NCBI RefSeq assembly: GCF_000308615.1
Contig: NZ_BAGB01000068.1
Location: 62,001 to 126,000 of the forward strand
Source: Nocardia jiangxiensis NBRC 101359
Lineage (GTDB): Bacteria > Actinomycetota > Actinomycetes > Mycobacteriales > Mycobacteriaceae
Direction: 5' to 3'
Length of the DNA: 64,000 nt
Both the position numbers and the translations under genes were made by a program. This document shows, in pieces, positions 49,371 to 56,509 of the stretch (position 1 is the stretch's first letter; every line of letters starts with the position of its first letter). The notes beneath the pieces are model-generated. The model had not been told where the DNA came from, ran no database searches, and saw nothing but the letters and a program-made list of their open reading frames with translations.

Positions 49371-49886
49371 GTGCTGATCCGTCGTGAACGGACCGGCGAC
49401 ATCCCCGCGATCGATGCGGTGCATCGAGCCGCGTTCGCCCGGTCCGGGGCAACAGCTGAACCTGCCGAAGTCGATCTGGTTCATCGCCTACGCGCCGATT
49501 CCGCCTGGATACCGACGTTGTCGCTGGTCGCGGAGAGCATCGATCAGGTGGTCGGGCACGTGTGCCTCACCCGCGCCGGAGTGGGCCCGTATCCGGTGCT
49601 GGCCCTGGGACCGATCGGCGTCCTGCCCGAACATCAGCGCGCCCGCGTCGGCTCGGCCCTGATGCATGCGGCCCTCGGCGCGGCCGACGCCCTGGACGAA
49701 CCGTTGGTCGGTCTGCTCGGCAGCCCGGAGTACTACCCGCGCTTCGGTTTCCAGCCCGGCTCCCGCCTCGGCATCGTCCCGAACGAACCCGCCTGGACCT
49801 CCCATTTCCAGGTTCGCCCGCTCACCACCTACGAACCCGGCATCACCGGCGAATTCCACTACCCGGAGCCGTTCTACGCACTCTGA
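49371..49886 (+). CDS. GNAT family N-acetyltransferase
   Basis: A 171-residue acetyltransferase. The acetyl-CoA motif A is in LGPIGVLPEHQRARVGSALMHAAL (Q/RxxGxG/A-like), preceded by a beta strand PVLALGPIG and followed by LVGLLGSPEYYPRFGF, as in the YhbS subgroup. The start GTG at 49371 has a good GGGGAGGAG site. The acceptor is unknown. It is followed by purU after 59 bases on the same strand. Confidence 0.88.
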   Translation: MLIRRERTGDIPAIDAVHRAAFARSGATAEPAEVDLVHRLRADSAWIPTLSLVAESIDQVVGHVCLTRAGVGPYPVLALGPIGVLPEHQRARVGSALMHAALGAADALDEPLVGLLGSPEYYPRFGFQPGSRLGIVPNEPAWTSHFQVRPLTTYEPGITGEFHYPEPFYAL

Positions 49887-49922
49887 GCCAGAGGGGCCTT
49901 CGCCACCTGCGAGGATGGGGGC

Positions 49923-49949
49923 ATGAGCGAGCGGATGGTGCGGGGATGA
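49923..49949 (+). other. Possible 8-codon leader ORF overlapping the purU start
   Basis: Reads MSERMVRG with its TGA overlapping the purU ATG (ATGA). GAGGATGGGGGC precedes it. It may couple initiation at purU; a chance occurrence is quite possible. Confidence 0.3.
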
Positions 49950-50827
49950 GCGCGGCGGATGAGGATCGGCGGTTCGTGCTGACGCTCGGCTGTCCGGACC
50001 GGCCGGGAATCATCGCCCGGATCACCTCGTTCATCGCCGGGTTCGGCGGATCGATCATGGAGGCCGGGTATCACTCGGACATCGACTCCGGGTGGTTCTT
50101 CACCCGGCAGGCGATCACCGCGTCGACGGTGCCGTTCGGGCTGGACGAGTTGCGGGCGCGGTTCGCCGAGGTCGCGGCGGAGTTCGGGCCCGAAACCGAC
50201 TGGCAGCTGCTCGATTCGGGCGTGCGCCGGCGCGCGGTGCTGCTGGTCAGCCGGGATGCGCACTGCCTGCACGATCTGCTGGGCCGCGCCGCGAGCGGTG
50301 AGCTGCCCGCGACCATCGAGACGGTGATCGGCAACCATCCCGATCTCGCCGATGTGACCCGGGCGCACAACGTGGAATTCCACTACGTCCCGTTCCCGAA
50401 GGATCCGGCCGAACGCGGCCCGTCCTTCGCCCGGGTGCGCGAACTGGTCGACGCGCACGATCCGCATGCGGTGGTGCTGGCCCGATTCATGCAGGTGATG
50501 CCGCCGGATCTGTGCGAGCACTGGGCGGGCCGCGCGATCAACATCCACCACAGCTTCCTGCCCTCGTTCGTCGGCGCCCGCCCCTACCACCAGGCCTTCG
50601 CCCGCGGCGTCAAACTGATCGGCGCGACCTGCCACTACGTCACCGCCGAACTCGACGCGGGCCCGATCATCGAACAGGACGTCATCCGCATCGACCACGG
50701 CGACGAGGTCCGCGACATGGTCCGCCAGGGCCGCGACATCGAACGCGTCGTCCTGGCCCGCGGCCTGCGCTGGCACCTGGAAGGCCGAGTCCTGGTCCAC
50801 GGCCGCCGCACAGTCGTATTCAGCTGA
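49946..50827 (+). CDS. purU: Formyltetrahydrofolate deformylase
   Basis: A 293-residue enzyme releasing formate from 10-formyl-THF. The N-terminal ACT domain (residues about 10-85; LTLGCPDRPGIIARITSFIAGFGGSI) is followed by a formyl-transferase fold, with VLLVSRDAHCLHDLLGRA, the catalytic NIHHSFLPSF and the aspartate in TAELDAGPIIEQD. It balances one-carbon pools and can supply formate for purine synthesis. A tiny leader ORF overlaps the start. A dispersed repeat and a terminator hairpin follow the gene. Confidence 0.95.
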   Translation: MSAADEDRRFVLTLGCPDRPGIIARITSFIAGFGGSIMEAGYHSDIDSGWFFTRQAITASTVPFGLDELRARFAEVAAEFGPETDWQLLDSGVRRRAVLLVSRDAHCLHDLLGRAASGELPATIETVIGNHPDLADVTRAHNVEFHYVPFPKDPAERGPSFARVRELVDAHDPHAVVLARFMQVMPPDLCEHWAGRAINIHHSFLPSFVGARPYHQAFARGVKLIGATCHYVTAELDAGPIIEQDVIRIDHGDEVRDMVRQGRDIERVVLARGLRWHLEGRVLVHGRRTVVFS

Positions 50828-50923
50828 TTTCCAGCGGCGAAGCGTCTCCGTCCGCCGGAACCCTCAGGCCAACAACGCCAACCCCCAAGGTTTTCCGCGC
50901 GGGCTCGTCGTTGCGCCGAAAAC

Positions 50924-50945
50924 CCGCCGGAGCGAAGCGGAGGCC
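50924..50945. repeat. Dispersed 22-base repeat, copy C
   Basis: Identical to copy B (in opposite orientation) across 22 bases, with five A residues and Y-ACAG following in both. It lies 96 bases after the purU stop. Confidence 0.7.
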
Positions 50946-50989
50946 AAAAACACAGGGCCAAGACCGGGCGCCCTTGACCGGTCTTGGCT

Positions 50990-51014
50990 GGTGGCGGGAC
51001 GAGGTCTCGCCACC
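50990..51014. terminator. Terminator hairpin between convergent purU and hydrolase genes
   Basis: GGTGGCG and CGCCACC arms around an 11-base loop, followed on the plus strand by GGCTTTTCC. A second hairpin (AAGACCGG/CCGGTCTT, 50960-50985) lies just before it. Confidence 0.6.
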
Positions 51015-51052
51015 GGCTTTTCCTGGGAGACCGCCGCTTTGGGCGGTGATTT

Positions 51053-52066
51053 CTAGCTGGCTACTGCGCTGCTGCGTCCAGCCACCTGGATCATGCGGCG
51101 GAGTTCGGCGTCGAATTCCGCGGCCGCCTCGATGTTGACCAGGTGGCCGGTGGGGAGGGTGAGGAGGCGGTCCAGGGCGCCGGTCTCGGCGAGGAGGTCG
51201 GCGATCTCGACCGAATGGACGGTGGGCAGGAGTTTGTCGTATTCACCGGCGATGACGCTGGTGGGGACGGTGATGTGGGATGCCGCGGCGCCGAGGTCCA
51301 ACGCGGCCAGGTCGCGGGCCACCGCGCCGCGGATCGTGGGACGGCAGGACCGGACGATGGACAGCGCGAACTCGGCCAGTTCGGGATCGCAGTCGGAGGT
51401 CATGATGCGGGACGCCAGCAGTTTGCGAGCGATGGCGAATCCGGGCAGCGGCACGGGTGCGCCGAAGATGGTCTGCGCAACCCACACCGGGGTCGGCAGG
51501 TGTTCGCCGATGACCGGGATGATGGTGGCGCGGCCGGGAATCTGCCGCGCGGCGGTGGTGGCCAGCAGCACCGCCGCGGCCCGCTGGCCGACCTGCTGCG
51601 GATACCGCCCGGCCCAGGCCTGAATGGTCATACCGCCCATGCTGTGCCCGACGAGCACGGCCCGCTGACCGGGACGCAACACCGCGTCCAGCACCGCGGA
51701 CAGATCGTCGGCGAGTTGTTCCCCACCGAACGGCCTTGTGCCCCAATCGCTCTCGCCGTGGCCGCGCTGATCGTAGGCGACGACCCGATACTCCCCGGCG
51801 AACGCGTTGATCTGCGGGTTCCAGTACTCGATACAGCAGGACCAGCCGTGGATGAACACGATCACATCGCCCTGTTCGGGACCGTAGGCGTGCACTCGCA
51901 GACGAGCGCCATCCTCGGTGACCAGCGGAACGACCTCCGGCGCGGGGTGCGGATCCAACGATACGGTCCGATACTTCCGCGAACGCGATTGTCCGCGATG
52001 GGCCGCGACCAGCGCATCGGCGCCGGAACGGAGTCCGGCCACCGCCTCGGGCAGCTTCGCCAGCAT
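51053..52066 (-). CDS. Alpha/beta hydrolase, first of twin genes
   Basis: A 337-residue hydrolase. VFIHGWSCCIEYWNPQINAF is the oxyanion region, VAYDQRGHGESDW the next motif, and the nucleophile elbow is GHSMGGMT; the acid lies in VIAGEYDKLLP and the histidine in PTGHLVN. The catalytic set suits lipid or ester hydrolysis. There is no signal peptide. AAGGAG is 5 bases before the ATG at 52066, so I chose it over an upstream start at 52072. About 42 bases further up is a palindrome shared with the second hydrolase and the XRE regulator gene. A 75-base DNA tract is identical to the twin. Confidence 0.85.
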   Translation of the reverse strand: MLAKLPEAVAGLRSGADALVAAHRGQSRSRKYRTVSLDPHPAPEVVPLVTEDGARLRVHAYGPEQGDVIVFIHGWSCCIEYWNPQINAFAGEYRVVAYDQRGHGESDWGTRPFGGEQLADDLSAVLDAVLRPGQRAVLVGHSMGGMTIQAWAGRYPQQVGQRAAAVLLATTAARQIPGRATIIPVIGEHLPTPVWVAQTIFGAPVPLPGFAIARKLLASRIMTSDCDPELAEFALSIVRSCRPTIRGAVARDLAALDLGAAASHITVPTSVIAGEYDKLLPTVHSVEIADLLAETGALDRLLTLPTGHLVNIEAAAEFDAELRRMIQVAGRSSAVAS

Positions 52067-52107
52067 GAGCACTCCTTTGTGTCCTCTCGCACACTACCGC
52101 GCTAACC

Positions 52108-52133
52108 GCGGCGCTTGCTAGTGCAAGCACCGC
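52108..52133. promoter_or_regulatory. Operator palindrome 1 (before first twin hydrolase)
   Basis: 26-base imperfect palindrome with arms GCGGCGCTTGC and GCAAGCACCGC and spacer TAGT (one mismatch). Core half-sites GCGCTTGC / GCAAGCAC are shared with sites at 53216-53239 and 54867-54886. It lies 42 bases before the hydrolase start. Confidence 0.72.
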
Positions 52134-52146
52134 AATCGAACTCCGG

Positions 52147-53166
52147 CTACGCCGTGGCCTCCCGCACCGTGAACGCACCGCCCAGCACCCGGTCGAGCTC
52201 GGCATTGAACGCCTCGGCCGCCTCGACATTGCCCAGATGCCCGGTCGGCAGGACCTCGAGGCGATCGAGCGAACCGGTTTCGGCGAGCATCTCCGCGATC
52301 CGCTCGGCATGCACCCGAGGCGTCAGATCGTCGGCGCTTCCGGCGATGACGGTGGTCGGCACGGTCAGCGCCGTCGCCGAACGCCCCAGCGCCAGATCCG
52401 CCAGCAACGCCCCGTACAGCGCCCGCACCCGCGTCGGACAGGACCGCACGATGGACAGCGCGAACTCGGCCACATCACCGGTCGAGGCCAGGCTCATCAC
52501 CTGACGCCGGAAGATCCACCGCACCGGCGCGATCGGCGGGAAGACGAGCGGTGCGCTGAGCAGGAACTTCCCGATCGGAAGCAGTAGCGGCAACGGCAGC
52601 GCCCGCAGCGGCGGTACGACGCTCGTCTCCGCGATCAGATCACCGGCGGCGGTGTTGGTCAGCAGCACCGCGGCCGCGCGAGCGGCCACCTGGCCCGGAT
52701 ACCGCCCGGCCCACGCCTGGATCGTCATCCCGCCCAGGCTGTGCCCGACGAGCACGGCCCGCTGACCGGGACGCAACACCGCGTCCAGCACCGCGGACAG
52801 ATCGTCGGCGAGCAGTTCGGTGCTCAGCGCGCTGGTGCCCAAGGCGCTTCCGCCGTGGCCGCGCTGGTCGTAGGCGATCACCCGGTATTGTCCGGCGAAG
52901 GCGTTGATCTGCGGGTTCCAGTACTCGATACAGCAGGTCCAGCCGTGCACGAGCACGATGACGTCGCCGTTGTCGGGCCCGTAGGAATGCACCCGCAGGG
53001 CGGTCCCGTCCGGTGCGGTGACCGGTACGACCGCACACGGGGCGCTCGGTGGATCGAAGGCTTGCTCGCCGTAGGTCCGGGCGCGCAGACCGGCGCGATG
53101 GGTGCGCATCAGCCCGCGGACGAGATCAACCAGACCCGCGATCGGGGTAGGCAACGTTGCCTGCAT
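52147..53166 (-). CDS. Alpha/beta hydrolase, second of twin genes
   Basis: A 339-residue paralogue of the preceding gene: VLVHGWTCCIEYWNPQINAF, IAYDQRGHGGSA, nucleophile elbow GHSLGGMTIQ, acid near VIAGSADDLTP and histidine in PTGHLGN. The region after the elbow (residues about 185-230) is more hydrophobic than in the twin (LPLPLLLPIGKFLLSAPLV), suggesting a lid or membrane contact and a fatty substrate. A GGGAG site precedes the ATG at 53166. Its upstream region repeats the leader and palindrome of the first twin, so promoter and gene were duplicated together. Confidence 0.85.
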   Translation of the reverse strand: MQATLPTPIAGLVDLVRGLMRTHRAGLRARTYGEQAFDPPSAPCAVVPVTAPDGTALRVHSYGPDNGDVIVLVHGWTCCIEYWNPQINAFAGQYRVIAYDQRGHGGSALGTSALSTELLADDLSAVLDAVLRPGQRAVLVGHSLGGMTIQAWAGRYPGQVAARAAAVLLTNTAAGDLIAETSVVPPLRALPLPLLLPIGKFLLSAPLVFPPIAPVRWIFRRQVMSLASTGDVAEFALSIVRSCPTRVRALYGALLADLALGRSATALTVPTTVIAGSADDLTPRVHAERIAEMLAETGSLDRLEVLPTGHLGNVEAAEAFNAELDRVLGGAFTVREATA

Positions 53167-53215
53167 CGGAACACTCCCTTGTGTGTTACTTACCGATACA
53201 GTAACGCCACCGAGG

Positions 53216-53239
53216 GAGTGCTTGCTAGTGCAAGCGCTC
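53216..53239. promoter_or_regulatory. Operator palindrome 2 (before second twin hydrolase)
   Basis: 24-base imperfect palindrome with arms GAGTGCTTGC and GCAAGCGCTC and spacer TAGT (one mismatch). It lies 50 bases before the hydrolase start and touches the DUF2516 stop codon at 53239-53241. Confidence 0.72.
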
Positions 53240-53538
53240 TACCAGCGCGGACCGCGCTGCACTTCGTCCACCTTCGGCCGGACATCGGCCAGATATACGC
53301 CGGTAGCGACGACACCCGCGATGAGCCCGAACATCCCCAGGCTGAACCAGCCCAGCAACGGCAACCCGACCACGGCCGTGGCGACGGCCAGAATCGTGAC
53401 CCAGATCGGCTTGGTGAGCTTGTCGACCGCCGTGAACGCGTCACGACGCTGACGGATGGCGTGGACCAACGCGAACAGGCAGGCACCCAGTGCGGCGATC
53501 TGAATCACCAACATGGTCATGCCGATCAGGGAGTACAC
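53239..53538 (-). CDS. DUF2516 family membrane protein (Rv0476-like)
   Basis: A 99-residue membrane protein with two or three helices (MTMLVIQIAALGACLFALVHAI; PIWVTILAVATAVVGLPLLGW; LGMFGLIAGVVATGVYLADV), fitting DUF2516. It is conserved next to HbhA in mycobacteria (Rv0476). Function unknown. The start could be GTG at 53538 or ATG at 53520. The strong hairpin 20 bases upstream, after hbhA, should limit read-through, so it may need its own promoter. Confidence 0.82.
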   Translation of the reverse strand: MYSLIGMTMLVIQIAALGACLFALVHAIRQRRDAFTAVDKLTKPIWVTILAVATAVVGLPLLGWFSLGMFGLIAGVVATGVYLADVRPKVDEVQRGPRW

Positions 53539-53557
53539 ACCCTCAATGATAGGAGAA

Positions 53558-53592
53558 ACGCCCCCGCGCAGCCTGACGGTGCGCGGGGGCGT
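53558..53592 (-). terminator. Strong terminator or attenuator between hbhA and DUF2516
   Basis: Perfect 13-base-pair stem (ACGCCCCCGCGCA with its complement) and a 9-base loop. On the minus strand it is followed by TTTCTCC. It lies 22 bases after the hbhA stop and 20 before the DUF2516 start. Confidence 0.8.
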
Positions 53593-53614
53593 ACTCGGAA
53601 AACGAGCGCGACGA

Positions 53615-54292
53615 CTACTGCTTGGCGGTGGTCGCGGCTTTCTTCGCGGGCGCCTTCTTGGCCGGGGCGTTCTTGGCGGGAGCCTTCTTGACCTCGGCCT
53701 CGTCGGCAGCAGGGGCCTCGTCGACCGGAGCGGCGGGCTCGTGGGTCACCTGGACGACCTCGGCGTCGACGACCGGCTCGGCCTCGGCCTGCTCCTCGGT
53801 GCTGCCCAGCAGGCCGCGGGCCTGATCGGACACCTTGCCGAAGACGTCCTCGGCGCGGGTGACGACATCGGAGTAGATGCCCTCGACCTTCTCGAAACGC
53901 TCCTCGAAGGCCGGGTTGGCGCGCAGCCGATCCACGGTCTCCTCACCGCGCGAGGCCAGATCCTGGTACAGGTCCACCAGCTGGTGGTAGTACTGGTCGA
54001 CAGCCTTGCGCAGCTCCTCGGCGGTGAGCCGTTCACGCAGATCGGCCAGATCCTCGGGCAGTTCGTTGGGCAGGCCGGTCAGCCGCTGCCGCAGCGTCTC
54101 GAACTGTTCCTGGGCGTCGGCGGGGAGGTTCGCGATGCGCTCGCGGGCCTCGTCCACGCGGCCGGTGACATCGACGGTGGCGGCGCGCTCGCGCACCTTG
54201 CCCACCAGGTCGTTGACGGCGGCGTAGAGGGCATCCCCGGCGCCGACGGTCGCGTAGAGCGGTTTGGTCACGGTGAGTGTTGCTTCGGTCAT
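53615..54292 (-). CDS. hbhA: Heparin-binding hemagglutinin / lipid-droplet protein HbhA homologue
   Basis: A 225-residue mostly helical protein. The N-terminal coiled-coil part spans about residues 20-165 (VNDLVGKVRERAATVDVTGRVDEARERI, LADLRERLTAEELRKAVDQYYHQLVDLYQDLA). The C-terminus is Ala/Pro/Lys-rich (KKAPAKNAPAKKAPAKKAATTAKQ), the heparin- or DNA-binding tail. In M. tuberculosis HbhA (Rv0475) is a surface adhesin; in Rhodococcus its relatives TadA/MLDS coat lipid droplets. The ATG overlaps the stop of the XRE regulator gene, so the two are translated together. Confidence 0.92.
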   Translation of the reverse strand: MTEATLTVTKPLYATVGAGDALYAAVNDLVGKVRERAATVDVTGRVDEARERIANLPADAQEQFETLRQRLTGLPNELPEDLADLRERLTAEELRKAVDQYYHQLVDLYQDLASRGEETVDRLRANPAFEERFEKVEGIYSDVVTRAEDVFGKVSDQARGLLGSTEEQAEAEPVVDAEVVQVTHEPAAPVDEAPAADEAEVKKAPAKNAPAKKAPAKKAATTAKQ

Positions 54293-54825
54293 GGTTCGTT
54301 CTCCTGGCGTGGCGGAACGGCGGTGGTAGTGCTCGGAACGGCGTTGTCCCTGGTCCCCCCGGGAACGCCCCCCTCGGATTCCGTTGCGTCCCCTGCGAAT
54401 TCGTTCCCCGCGTTCTCGCGGCAGAACGATTCGTAGATGTCCAGCAGCACCTGCTTCTGCCGCTCGGTGATCACCGAATCGGCCAGCAGTGCGTCCCGGA
54501 CCGGGCTGTGCGGCCTCTGTTCGAGGTAGCCGGCCCGTATGTACAAGACCTCCGAGGACACCCGCAGACCCTTGGCGATCTGCGCGAGTACCTCGGCGGA
54601 CGGGTTCCGCAGTCCGCGCTCGATCTGACTGAGATACGGATTGCTGACCCCCGCCAGCTGTGCGAGCTGTCGCAGCGAGACCTGCGCGGCCTCTCGCTGC
54701 GACCGGATGAAGCTCCCGATGTCGTGCGCCGCGCTGGCTACGCGGGCCACCTTCTCGCCGAGATCCGCGGACGTCTCCACGGACTCCTCGACTTTCTGCT
54801 CGGGACCCTCGGGATCCTGTGCCAT
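54289..54825 (-). CDS. XRE family transcriptional regulator (Rv0474/MLDSR-like)
   Basis: A 178-residue regulator. A helical N-terminal arm precedes the XRE helix-turn-helix (about residues 37-95; SFIRSQREAAQVSLRQLAQLAGVSNPYLSQIERG), then a hydrophobic segment (LYIRAGYLEQRPHSPV) and a disordered tail. I chose the ATG at 54825 over the preceding GTG (54828) because AAGG then lies 6 bases away. It is the first gene of an operon with hbhA. A palindrome 42 bases upstream overlaps its promoter and recurs before the twin hydrolase genes, so it probably regulates itself, hbhA and both hydrolases. In Rhodococcus the adjacent regulator of the lipid-droplet protein is MLDSR. Confidence 0.9.
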   Translation of the reverse strand: MAQDPEGPEQKVEESVETSADLGEKVARVASAAHDIGSFIRSQREAAQVSLRQLAQLAGVSNPYLSQIERGLRNPSAEVLAQIAKGLRVSSEVLYIRAGYLEQRPHSPVRDALLADSVITERQKQVLLDIYESFCRENAGNEFAGDATESEGGVPGGTRDNAVPSTTTAVPPRQENEP

Positions 54826-54853
54826 CACTCACCTTCCGGCGGTTGTGCGGTCA

Positions 54854-54898
54854 ATTCTAGGACAGGGTGCTAACTCTTGCAAGCACCTCTGTTAGCAC
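54854..54898 (-). promoter_or_regulatory. Promoter and operator palindrome 3 for the XRE-hbhA operon
   Basis: Operator 54867-54886: half-sites GTGCTAAC and GCAAGCAC with a 4-base spacer TCTT, then a further half-site GTTAGCAC at 54891-54898, again 4 bases on. On the minus strand TTGCAA (54877-54882), 17 bases, then TAGAAT (54854-54859) form a good -35/-10 pair inside this site. Confidence 0.75.
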
Positions 54899-54920
54899 TC
54901 GTTCGTGAATGCGGCCGGAC

Positions 54921-56396
54921 CTAACCCGACCAGCCGGGGAACAGTAGATGCGACGCGGCGTAGATCACCAATCCGGCGAGCGATCCGACCACCGTGCCGT
55001 TGATCCGGATGAACTGCAGATCGCGCCCGGCCTGCAATTCGATCTTGCGACTCGCCTCGTCGGCGTCCCACCGGGCCACGGTATCGCTGATCAGCGTGGC
55101 GATTTCGGAGCCGTAGTTCGACACCAGATAGCGCACCCCGCGCTCGAGCCAGCCGTCCACCTTCGTGCGCATCTCGGTCTCGTCGACCAGACGCTGCCCG
55201 AGCTGCTGCACGTTCTCGGAGATCTTGCGCCGCAACGTGCTGTGCGGATCGTCGGCCGATTCCAGGATCAACCGCTTGGCCGCCCGCCACGTCGCGCGGG
55301 CCATTCCGGTGATCTCCTCGCGGCCCATGATCTCGGCCTTGATCCGTTCGGCCTTCGCGATCATCGCCTCGTCGTGTTGCAGATCGTCGGCGAACTGTTC
55401 GAGGAAGCGATTGGCCGCCAGCCGCACCTCGTGATCGGGCTGCGAGCGGATCTTCCAGGTGAATTCCACCAATTCCCGGTAAATCCGTTCGGACAACATG
55501 ATATTCACGAATTTCGGCGCCCAGGACGGCGCTTCGGTGTTCACGATCCGATCGAGGGTCTCCTGACTGCCCAGCGCCCACTGGTGCGCGCGCTCGGCCA
55601 GCAGGTCCAGCAGCGGAGCCTGCCGGTTCTCGGCCAGCAGTTCGGTCAGCACCCGGCCGATCGGCGGACCCCACTGCGGGTCGGCGATGCGCTTGACGAT
55701 GGTCTGGTCGATGACCTGCTCGACGTCCTCGTCCCGCAGCCCATCGATGGCCGCGCGCAGAATCGTCGAGGATTCCTCCGACACCCGCGCGGCGTGTGCC
55801 GGATCGGCCATCCAGCGCCCCAACCGCAGCGAGATCTGCGCCGAATCCACCTTCGCCACCACGGTTTCCGGGGACAGGAAATTCGTCCGCACGAAATTGC
55901 CGAGGCTCTCGCCGAGCTGATCCTTCTTCTTCCGGATGATCGCGGTGTGCGGAATGGGCAGCCCGAGCGGATGCCGGAACAGCGCGGTCACCGCGAACCA
56001 GTCCGCGAGCGCGCCGACCATGCCCGCCTCCGAGGCCGCGCGCACATACCCCACCCAGTTGCCGCCCGCACCGCGCGAGCCGATCCAGCAACACACCAGA
56101 TAGACGATCGTCGCCGCGGCGAGGAAGGCCGTGGCGACGAACTTCATCCGGCGCAGATCGCGACGTTTGCCGGAGTCGTCCATCAGGTCGGCGAATGAGG
56201 CGGGTGAGTCCCGCCGGTCCGGTCCGGCTGTGGTGTATCCCACTCCGCGAGTCGGTCCGGACGCCCCGTCGGGACCGCTCGGAGCGGGTGCCGCGGGCAG
56301 GGTGAGCGAGGTGCCGGTAACGCCTGTCCGCACCGGATCCGGGCCCGTGGACACTGCATCGGCCCCGCGTGAGGCACTGCCGGGAGATTGCTCCAT
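54921..56396 (-). CDS. DUF445 family membrane protein
   Basis: A 491-residue protein. About 80 disordered N-terminal residues (G, P, T, S-rich) are followed by helices at residues about 84-105 (KFVATAFLAAATIVYLVCCW) and 112-135, then a long helical cytoplasmic or extracellular part with DUF445 motifs (GALADWFAVTALFRHPLGLPIPHTAIIRKKKDQLGESLG; NGTVVGSLAGLVIYAASHLLFP at the end). The function of DUF445 is unknown; membrane shape or stress roles have been proposed in other bacteria. ATG at 56396. Divergent from the TetR gene, 113 bases apart. Confidence 0.88.
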   Translation of the reverse strand: MEQSPGSASRGADAVSTGPDPVRTGVTGTSLTLPAAPAPSGPDGASGPTRGVGYTTAGPDRRDSPASFADLMDDSGKRRDLRRMKFVATAFLAAATIVYLVCCWIGSRGAGGNWVGYVRAASEAGMVGALADWFAVTALFRHPLGLPIPHTAIIRKKKDQLGESLGNFVRTNFLSPETVVAKVDSAQISLRLGRWMADPAHAARVSEESSTILRAAIDGLRDEDVEQVIDQTIVKRIADPQWGPPIGRVLTELLAENRQAPLLDLLAERAHQWALGSQETLDRIVNTEAPSWAPKFVNIMLSERIYRELVEFTWKIRSQPDHEVRLAANRFLEQFADDLQHDEAMIAKAERIKAEIMGREEITGMARATWRAAKRLILESADDPHSTLRRKISENVQQLGQRLVDETEMRTKVDGWLERGVRYLVSNYGSEIATLISDTVARWDADEASRKIELQAGRDLQFIRINGTVVGSLAGLVIYAASHLLFPGWSG

Positions 56397-56509
56397 ATTT
56401 CCATTCTGGTCCGCTCGTCCGAGTCGCACGGTTCGGGCCGCCTTCGGTACGTGGTCGAAGTGGCCTCGGCGAACTCGGAACATCGCCGATCGGAAGGACC
56501 TAAGCTGGA

